Source: Mucilaginibacter celer (GTDB lineage Bacteria; Bacteroidota; Bacteroidia; Sphingobacteriales; Sphingobacteriaceae). From it: a DNA stretch of 64,000 nucleotides. The position numbers were made by a program, and so were the translations under genes. Below are positions 58,894 to 64,000 of this stretch, in pieces (position 1 is the first letter of the stretch; every line of letters begins with the position of its first letter). The stretch is from contig NZ_CP032869.1 of assembly GCF_003576455.2 (NCBI RefSeq), positions 3,100,001-3,164,000 of the forward strand, in the 5' to 3' direction. Under the pieces are notes generated by a model, which saw only the letters and a list, made by a program, of their open reading frames with translations, did no database searches and was not told the DNA's origin.

Positions 58894-59658
58894 CTAATTG
58901 AAAGTTTTCACGATATCTACAAAATCGCGCGATTTTAATGATGCACCGCCAATCAGGCCGCCATCAATATCTCCCTGGGCAAATAACTCAGCAGCATTTT
59001 TAGGGTTGCAGCTACCGCCATAAAGGATAGTAGTAGCATCAGCAACTTCCTGGTTGTATTTAGCGGCAATTTCTTTACGGATAAACTCGTGAATTTCCTG
59101 CGCTTGTGCTGATGTTGCGGTAACACCGGTACCTATAGCCCAAACAGGTTCGTAAGCAATAACCAGTTTGCCGAAATCTTCGGCGTTAAGATGGAAAATA
59201 CCTTCAACCAGTTGGGTTTTGATCACATCAAAATGAGTTTCGGTTTCACGCTCCTGCAAAGTTTCGCCAATGCAAAAAATCGGGGTTAAATCATGCTTCA
59301 AAACCGTATCAGTTTTTTGAGCAAGCAAAGCATTGGTTTCACCAAAATACTGGCGGCGCTCCGAGTGACCCAAGATCACATAAGCAGCACCAGTTGATTT
59401 GATCATTTTTGCAGAGATCTCGCCGGTGTAAGCACCGCTTTCGGCCTGGTGTGCGTTTTGCGCACCTACTGCAACCTTATTATAACCTTTGGCCAGTTGT
59501 ACCAAACTGTGAATGTGGATAAACGGGCTGCAAATTACAGCTTGCTGTGTACCGGTAATTTCATCATTTACGATATTGATGATCTCTGAAAACAAAGCTA
59601 AACCCTCGTTGTAGTCAAGGTTCATTTTCCAGTTGCCGGCAACAATTTTCTTTCTCAT
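58894..59658 (-). CDS. tpiA: Triosephosphate isomerase
   Basis: This 254-residue glycolytic enzyme interconverts dihydroxyacetone phosphate and glyceraldehyde 3-phosphate. The catalytic residues are Lys11 in GNWKMN, His98 in ILGHSERRQ and Glu170 in IAYEPVWAIGTG. The C-terminal phosphate loop GGSCNPKNAAELF and GLIGGASLKSRDFVDIV are in place. It lies after a word-repeat element that separates it from the GlmU-like gene. Confidence 0.96.
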   Translation of the reverse strand: MRKKIVAGNWKMNLDYNEGLALFSEIINIVNDEITGTQQAVICSPFIHIHSLVQLAKGYNKVAVGAQNAHQAESGAYTGEISAKMIKSTGAAYVILGHSERRQYFGETNALLAQKTDTVLKHDLTPIFCIGETLQERETETHFDVIKTQLVEGIFHLNAEDFGKLVIAYEPVWAIGTGVTATSAQAQEIHEFIRKEIAAKYNQEVADATTILYGGSCNPKNAAELFAQGDIDGGLIGGASLKSRDFVDIVKTFN

Positions 59659-59674
59659 GTTGTTTTATGTTGTT

Positions 59675-59793
59675 TAGTGAATGGGTTGTTTTATTTAGTG
59701 AATGGTTGATTGGGTTGATTGAGTGAGTGGTTGGCTTATTTAATATAAACATGATAACTACTCACCTATTCAACCCAATCAACCATTCACCCT
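59675..59793. repeat. Word-repeat inverted repeat, GAATGGTTGATTG family
   Basis: The left arm (59675-59734) has GTGAATGG, GTTGATTG, GGTTGATTG, AGTGAGTG units. The right arm (59757-59792) has the complement (ACTCACC, ATTCAACC, CAATCAACC, ATTCAC). The core is AT-rich. The right arm ends at the base before the GlmU-like stop codon. Copies of the word occur at 19523-19556 and, in a looser form, 63773-63852. Confidence 0.82.
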
Positions 59794-60983
59794 TACATAA
59801 AAAGTTGTCTGTATTCTTCTGTTTGTTCAAATACTGCTTTCAGCAGGTTTTGCTCTACCTCGTTAAAGGTACGGTGCTCGCGGCGGTCAAAAACCCGTTG
59901 CGTTGTTTCCAGCATCTTGTTAAACGCGTAAACCTCAAAACCTTTTGCACCACCCCACGAAAAATCGGGCACAAAATTACTGGGGAAGCCCGCCCCGAAA
60001 ACATTGGCCCCCACCCCCACCACTGTGCCGGTATTAAACATGGTGTTGATGCCGCATTTGGCATGGTCGGCCATGATTAATCCGCAAAACTGCAATCCTG
60101 TTTTGCGGAAACGGGTTGTGGTATAATCCCAAAGCTTTACTTCGGCGTAGTTGTTTTTAAGATTGGAGTTATTTGAATCGGCACCGATGTTGCACCACTC
60201 GCCCAGCACCGAGTTACCTAAATAGCCCTCATGCCCTTTTGATGAATATCCCCAGATGATAGCGTTGTTAATCTCGCCACCCACCCTCGAATACGGGCCA
60301 ACCGTAGTGGCACCATAAATTTTAGCACCCATCTTCACCTGCGAATGTTCGCAGATAGCGAAAGCTCCGCGGATGTTGGTACCTTCCCATACCTGGGTAT
60401 TGGCCGATAAATAAATTGGGCCGTTATGGGTATTAAAAGTTGAGCATTCGGCCACCGCACCTTCCTCGGCAAAAAAATCAGTACCTATAATGGTATTGGT
60501 GGGGCTAATGGAAGCACTCGTACGGCCTTTGGTTAACAACTGAAAATCCTTACGCAGCTCGATATCGTTCTTCCTGAAAATATCTTCGGGGTATTTAATG
60601 GCAACAAATAAATTGGTATAGACCACTAAATCGCCAAAATCAGCCCCGGCATCAAACGCGGCAGCATCAGTGGCGTTAAGGCGAACTGCTATCAGCTGAT
60701 CATTATACTTTAACGCCTGACCGGTTTGTAGCTTATCAATAGCTTCAAGCAGGCCCTCATCGGGGCATACAGCACCGTTTATAAAAATATTATCGGCCTC
60801 AATTTTTACAGGAAATTTAGCCTGTAAATAATCAAGCGTATGGAATGAATAGGTGCTGTTAAGGTATTTAGCCCATTTTTCGGCAATGGTCATGATACCG
60901 ATGCGCAGATCGGCAACCGGCCGGGTATAAGTGAGGGGCAGTAGCGTTTGGTGTGCGTTATCGTCGAAAAGGATAATTGCCAT
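59793..60983 (-). CDS. Bacteroidetes-type GlmU-like protein
   Basis: This 396-residue protein is the likely UDP-GlcNAc diphosphorylase/glucosamine-1-P acetyltransferase of this lineage. The N-terminal domain begins MAIILFDDNAHQTLLPLTYTRPVADLRIGIMTIAEKW and lacks the usual LAAGxGTRM loop of E. coli GlmU. The C-terminal left-handed beta-helix (about residues 160-360) has hexapeptide turns (FAEEGAVAECS, HSQVKMGAKIYGATTVGPYSRVGGEI, SVLGEWCNIGADSNNSNLKNN, IMADHAKCGINTMFNTGTVVGVGANVFG). It lies upstream of tpiA and follows rpmE. Confidence 0.85.
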   Translation of the reverse strand: MAIILFDDNAHQTLLPLTYTRPVADLRIGIMTIAEKWAKYLNSTYSFHTLDYLQAKFPVKIEADNIFINGAVCPDEGLLEAIDKLQTGQALKYNDQLIAVRLNATDAAAFDAGADFGDLVVYTNLFVAIKYPEDIFRKNDIELRKDFQLLTKGRTSASISPTNTIIGTDFFAEEGAVAECSTFNTHNGPIYLSANTQVWEGTNIRGAFAICEHSQVKMGAKIYGATTVGPYSRVGGEINNAIIWGYSSKGHEGYLGNSVLGEWCNIGADSNNSNLKNNYAEVKLWDYTTTRFRKTGLQFCGLIMADHAKCGINTMFNTGTVVGVGANVFGAGFPSNFVPDFSWGGAKGFEVYAFNKMLETTQRVFDRREHRTFNEVEQNLLKAVFEQTEEYRQLFM

Positions 60984-60994
60984 GGCGCAAAAAT

Positions 60995-61023
60995 AAAAAA
61001 AGTCCCGACTGCAAAGCCGGGAC
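60995..61023 (-). terminator. Intrinsic terminator of rpmE
   Basis: On the minus strand GGTCCCGGC, TTTGCAGT loop, CGGGACTTTTTTTAT. It lies 25 bases past the rpmE stop. Confidence 0.82.
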
Positions 61024-61048
61024 CTGTAAATATTTAGTCACACAAAAA

Positions 61049-61297
61049 TTACTTTTTGGCGTAACGTGAGCGGAATTTATCGATACGACCTGCAGTATCA
61101 ACCAGTTTCATTTTACCGGTGTAGAAAGGGTGCGAAGTGTGAGAAATCTCTAATTTAACCAATGGATATTCGTTACCATCTTCCCATTTAACGGTTTCGC
61201 GGGTATCGATGCAAGATTTAGTGATAAAAGAATAGTCGTTAGACATATCTTTAAATACAACTAATCTGTAATTTGATGGATGCAGATCTTTTTTCAT
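61049..61297 (-). CDS. rpmE: 50S ribosomal protein bL31 (zinc-free type B)
   Basis: This 82-residue ribosomal protein begins [21 protein letters not shown] and has the family segment [39 protein letters not shown]. It has a single Cys and no CxxC pairs, so it is the zinc-independent C-minus form. Such forms can replace the zinc form under zinc limitation, though in Bacteroidota they are often the sole copy. Confidence 0.95.
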   Translation of the reverse strand: MKKDLHPSNYRLVVFKDMSNDYSFITKSCIDTRETVKWEDGNEYPLVKLEISHTSHPFYTGKMKLVDTAGRIDKFRSRYAKK

Positions 61298-61394
61298 TAT
61301 CTATATATAAACTTACCTTCTGTACTTTTTACTTAAAAGAGGTGCAAATGTAATAATAAAAGTGAATATCAGAAACGTAAAAATAAAAATATTA

Positions 61395-61527
61395 TCTGAA
61401 TCAGAATTTACAGAATTTTAGGATTAACAGAATACCAACTGTAACTATCGAATCAAAACTAAGTATTTATAAAATAAGTCTTTCCAATTCTGAAAATCCT
61501 AAAATTCTGTAAATTCTGATTCAGACA
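61395..61527. repeat. Word-repeat inverted repeat, AGAATTTAC family
   Basis: The left arm (61395-61433) starts TCTGAATCAGAATTTACAGA and continues TTTTAGGATTAACAG. The right arm (61485-61527) is the complement, ending CTGTAAATTCTGATTCAGAC. The methylmalonyl-CoA epimerase stop (61521-61523) lies inside it. Same word as 11806-11906 and 22275-22315. Confidence 0.88.
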
Positions 61528-61922
61528 ATCTCCTGGCACAACTCTATTAGTATCCCATTAGCACTCTTCGGATGCACAAAACAAACCAGTTTATTATCAG
61601 CGCCACGTTTAGGCTCATCATTTAATAAAACAAAACCCTCTGCTTTAAGCCGCTTCATTTCCGCTTCAATGTCGTCTACGTCAAAAGCGATATGGTGTAT
61701 CCCCTCCCCTTTTTTAGTTATAAACTTAGCTATAGCACTATCATCATTAAGCGCTTCCAGCAATTCAATTTTATTTGGCCCGCTTTGCAAAAAAGCGGTG
61801 AGCACATGCTCGCTCTCAACAGTTTCGGTTTTGTATACCGGTGTATTGAGCAGTTTTGAGTAGATCTCGCCCGCTTGTTTAACACTGTTAACCGCTATGC
61901 CTATGTGCTCAACTTTGTTCAT
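61521..61922 (-). CDS. mce: Methylmalonyl-CoA epimerase
   Basis: This 133-residue protein starts at the ATG at 61922. It converts (2S)- to (2R)-methylmalonyl-CoA, linking propionyl-CoA to succinyl-CoA. The vicinal-oxygen-chelate fold has KVEHIGIAVNSVKQAGEIYSKLL (His metal ligand), GPNKIELLEAL, GEGIHHIAFDVDDI (second His) and ILIELCQE (Glu). The stop is in a word-repeat arm. The mutase genes are outside the window. Confidence 0.92.
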   Translation of the reverse strand: MNKVEHIGIAVNSVKQAGEIYSKLLNTPVYKTETVESEHVLTAFLQSGPNKIELLEALNDDSAIAKFITKKGEGIHHIAFDVDDIEAEMKRLKAEGFVLLNDEPKRGADNKLVCFVHPKSANGILIELCQEIV

Positions 61923-61998
61923 GTCCAAATATTGTAAATTATTGGTCAGCTTTAATTGTTTGCGAAGTATTTTAGCTGAATTTCAATAAAAACTTGCT

Positions 61999-62006
61999 TA
62001 TCTTTG
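61999..62006 (+). promoter_or_regulatory. Putative -7 promoter box of iscS (TATCTTTG)
   Basis: Exact match to the Bacteroidota -7 consensus TAnnTTTG, 26 bases upstream of the ATG, with an RBS-like GAAGGA just before the start. The -33 box is weak. Confidence 0.45.
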
Positions 62007-62031
62007 TTCTGTTAATATTTCAGAAGGAACT

Positions 62032-63243
62032 ATGAATATCCCAATTTATTTAGATAACAATGCAACCACCCCAATGGACCCGAGGGTTTTGGAGGCCATG
62101 ATACCATATTTTACACAAAAATTTGGTAACGCGGCAAGCCGTAACCACGCTTTTGGCTGGGTTGCAGAGGAGGCAGTTGATTACGCACGCGAACAGGTAG
62201 CCAAATTGATCGGCGCATCTGAAAAAGAGATCATCTTTACCTCTGGTGCTACAGAATCAGATAACCTTGCTATTAAAGGGGTATTTGAAATGTATAAAGA
62301 TAAAGGTAACCACATTATAACCGCGGTAACCGAACATAAAGCTGTGCTCGATGCCTGCAAACACGTTGAAAAAATGGGCGGTAAGGTAACTTACCTTGCT
62401 GTTAAAGAAGACGGTTTGGTTGACCTTGCCGAGCTTGAAGCAGCCATGACCCCAGAAACTATCCTGGTATCGATCATGTATGGCAACAACGAGATCGGTG
62501 TTATTCAACCGGTTAAAGAAATTGCAGCCATCGCTCACAAACATGGCGCTTTATTCATGACCGATGCTACACAAGCTGTTGGTAAAATTCCGGTTGATGT
62601 TAACGCCGATGGTATCGACCTTTTAGCATTATCTGCACATAAAATGTATGGACCTAAAGGTGTTGGCGCATTATACGTTCGCCGTAAAGGACCAAGGGTT
62701 AAAGTTACCGCCCAGATGGACGGTGGTGGCCACGAGCGCGGCATGCGTTCAGGTACCCTTAACGTACCGGGCATTGTTGGCTTAGGTAAAGCCTGCGAAC
62801 TTTGCATTGCAGAGATGGAAAGCGAAGCAAAACGCCTTTCAGCTTTACGCGATAAATTGCAATCAGCGTTAACCGTATTGGAAGAAAGCTATGTAAACGG
62901 TAACGTTGAACACCGCTTACCACACGTAGCCAACATTTCATTTAAATATGTTGAAGGCGAAGGTTTGATGATGGCCATGAAAGATCTGGCTGTATCATCA
63001 GGTTCGGCCTGTACTTCGGCTTCGTTAGAGCCATCTTATGTATTGAAAAGCTTAGGCCTGTCTGATGACCTGGCACACTCTTCTATCCGTTTTGGTTTAG
63101 GCCGTTTCACTACCGAAGAGGAAGTTGATTACGCTGTTGAAGTAACCAAAAAAGCGGTTACCCACCTGCGCGAACTTTCACCACTTTGGGAAATGTTTAA
63201 AGAAGGTATCGACCTTAACTCAATTGAGTGGGCGGAACATTAA
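62032..63243 (+). CDS. iscS: Cysteine desulfurase
   Basis: This 403-residue PLP enzyme takes sulfur from cysteine for iron-sulfur clusters. It starts [19 protein letters not shown]. The PLP lysine is Lys204 in [20 protein letters not shown]. The persulfide-forming Cys327 is in [21 protein letters not shown]. It is followed by iscU and iscA with repeat-containing gaps, so this is the housekeeping isc cluster without IscR. Confidence 0.97.
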   Translation: MNIPIYLDNNATTPMDPRVLEAMIPYFTQKFGNAASRNHAFGWVAEEAVDYAREQVAKLIGASEKEIIFTSGATESDNLAIKGVFEMYKDKGNHIITAVTEHKAVLDACKHVEKMGGKVTYLAVKEDGLVDLAELEAAMTPETILVSIMYGNNEIGVIQPVKEIAAIAHKHGALFMTDATQAVGKIPVDVNADGIDLLALSAHKMYGPKGVGALYVRRKGPRVKVTAQMDGGGHERGMRSGTLNVPGIVGLGKACELCIAEMESEAKRLSALRDKLQSALTVLEESYVNGNVEHRLPHVANISFKYVEGEGLMMAMKDLAVSSGSACTSASLEPSYVLKSLGLSDDLAHSSIRFGLGRFTTEEEVDYAVEVTKKAVTHLRELSPLWEMFKEGIDLNSIEWAEH

Positions 63244-63245
63244 TT

Positions 63246-63280
63246 TGATTTCGGATTTGGGATTTTCGATTTCGGATTTA
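63246..63280. repeat. Solitary word-repeat arm, GATTTCG family
   Basis: Units GATTTCG, GATTTGG, GATTTTC, GATTTCG and GATTT follow the iscS stop by 2 bases. A loosely related reverse-complement arm is at about 9030-9062. Confidence 0.5.
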
Positions 63281-63353
63281 CCACTTTCGAACTAATATAA
63301 AGGGTCTTTCAAAGACTCAGAACTTTTAACTTACTACTTAGCACTTTAAAAAA

Positions 63354-63767
63354 ATGGCATATTCAGATAAAGTAATTGATCACTACACTAACCCCCGCAA
63401 TGTGGGCACTTTGGATAAAAGCAGCCACAAAGTAGGTACCGGCTTAGTTGGTGCACCCGAGTGCGGCGACGTTATGCGCCTGCAAATTCAGGTTGATGAT
63501 AATAACGTTATCACCGACGCAAAATTTAAAACTTTTGGTTGCGGTTCGGCAATCGCTTCTTCATCTTTAGCTACCGAGTGGCTTAAAGGCAAAAGCATCG
63601 ACGACGCGATGAAAATCGACAACATGGATATTGTAGAAGAGCTTGCTCTTCCTCCGGTAAAAATCCACTGCTCGGTATTAGCCGAAGACGCTATTAAAGC
63701 GGCCATCAACGATTACCGCGTTAAAAACGGCTTAGAGCCAATTGAAAGCGAAAAAGTACATCATTAA
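63354..63767 (+). CDS. iscU: Iron-sulfur cluster scaffold protein
   Basis: This 137-residue scaffold assembles Fe-S clusters with IscS. The three conserved Cys are Cys37 in GAPECGDVMRLQIQV, Cys63 in FGCGSAIASSS and Cys106 in KIHCSVLAEDAI. The C-terminus has DYRVKNGLEP. It lies 110 bases after iscS in the same direction. Confidence 0.97.
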   Translation: MAYSDKVIDHYTNPRNVGTLDKSSHKVGTGLVGAPECGDVMRLQIQVDDNNVITDAKFKTFGCGSAIASSSLATEWLKGKSIDDAMKIDNMDIVEELALPPVKIHCSVLAEDAIKAAINDYRVKNGLEPIESEKVHH

Positions 63768-63772
63768 TTGTT

Positions 63773-63852
63773 TGGTGAGTGGAGAGCAGAGAATGGTGAA
63801 TGGTTAAAAATTCGCTATAACTACGCACAACTCACCTTTCACTATTCACCAA
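63773..63852. repeat. Degenerate word-repeat inverted repeat between iscU and iscA
   Basis: The left arm (63773-63805) has GGTGAGT, GGAGAGC, AGAGAAT, GGTGAAT and GGTTAAA units. The right arm (63828-63852) has the complement (ACTCACC, TTTCACT, ATTCACC). The pairing is moderate. It begins 5 bases after the iscU stop and ends 4 bases before the iscA ATG. Confidence 0.55.
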
Positions 63853-63856
63853 CAAC

Positions 63857-64000
63857 ATGGTAACTGTAACTGATAAAGCAAAAAGCAAAATAGAACACCT
63901 GATGCAGGATGCAGGGCTTGATGCCTCGTATTTTCTGCGTGTATCTGTTCAGGGAGGTGGCTGCTCAGGTTTATCATACAACCTTGATTTTGATAACGAA
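63857..64000 (+). CDS. iscA: Iron-sulfur assembly protein, IscA/HesB family (5' part)
   Basis: The first 48 codons are in the window, starting MVTVTDKAKSKIEHLMQDAG. The family motif with the first cluster ligand is VQGGGCSGLSYNLDF (Cys36). The C-terminal CxC pair lies beyond the window. It follows iscU, completing iscS-iscU-iscA. Confidence 0.9.
   Translation, partial: MVTVTDKAKSKIEHLMQDAGLDASYFLRVSVQGGGCSGLSYNLDFDNE

Noticed and set aside
1..64000. tRNA, rRNA or riboswitch genes
   Set aside because: No cloverleaf, rRNA segment or conserved riboswitch core was recognised by eye; a covariance search would be needed to exclude them.

Overview
The window looks like a chromosomal segment of a Bacteroidota bacterium of the Sphingobacteriaceae type (Mucilaginibacter/Pedobacter-like). 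The evidence is the protein set: a Bacteroidetes-type fused GlmU-like enzyme, a zinc-free L31, MqnC of the futalosine menaquinone route, methylmalonyl-CoA epimerase, DUF4251 and fasciclin secreted proteins, and an ECF sigma factor beside a membrane-anchored protease. Few starts have strong Shine-Dalgarno sequences, and a few are preceded by TAnnTTTG-like -7 boxes. The species assignment is inference. I see no rRNA, tRNA, CRISPR array, prophage or classical transposase gene.

Layout. 0-2.2 kb: end of a surface-polysaccharide-like cluster (GNAT, GT4). 2.5-6.9 kb: DUF4251 protein and a minimal ethanolamine module (EutB, EutC, permease) without microcompartment genes. 7.1-14.7 kb: Tat-exported sugar isomerase-like protein, a lone Pycsar-type membrane effector homologue, a GH63-like glucosidase, and a D-amino-acid-like trio (M19 dipeptidase, D-serine dehydratase-like enzyme, RidA). 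14.9-19.5 kb: a minus-strand operon of two outer-membrane barrels, a vanadium-haloperoxidase/PAP2 lipoprotein and a DoxX-like membrane protein. 20.5-28.9 kb: split YeeE/YedE transporter with a TlpA-like thioredoxin, GH51 arabinofuranosidase, a cysteine-free peroxiredoxin-like protein, aldo/keto reductase, threonine aldolase and two paralogous secreted proteins. 29-36.5 kb: fasciclin protein, acetyltransferases, esterase, nuoA-nuoB, a BaiN-type flavoprotein and GT2. 36.7-45.4 kb: isocitrate dehydrogenase, purK-[four-helix-bundle gene]-purE, yqgE, pdxH, nuoC, a cupin and nuoD. 45.6-50.4 kb: sigma factor with anti-sigma/protease, and small lipoproteins. 50.5-64 kb: ModF-like ATPase, mqnC, scpB, an Rrf2-controlled oxidoreductase, prmA, tpiA, glmU-like, rpmE, mce and iscS-iscU-iscA.

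The most unusual feature is between the genes. Many 3'-flanking gaps hold inverted repeats whose arms are degenerate tandem copies of a short word, usually 7 nt and sometimes 8-9 nt. The word differs from site to site (GTTCATG, GATTAGA, AAGTCTG, AAAGCTG, AATGACC, TGAGATT, GAATGGTT, TGATTACGC, AGAATTTAC and others). They begin at or within a few bases of stop codons, and several supply the stop codon. One such pair flanks an intact gene for a 23S-rRNA-intervening-sequence (S23/IVP) four-helix-bundle protein, and the whole cassette sits exactly between purK and purE. The empty hairpins could be non-autonomous relatives of this cassette; that is a hypothesis. Longer inverted repeats (GTAGAGACGC type, CATTGCGAGG type, GGGAGGG type) and REP-like hairpins are also interspersed.
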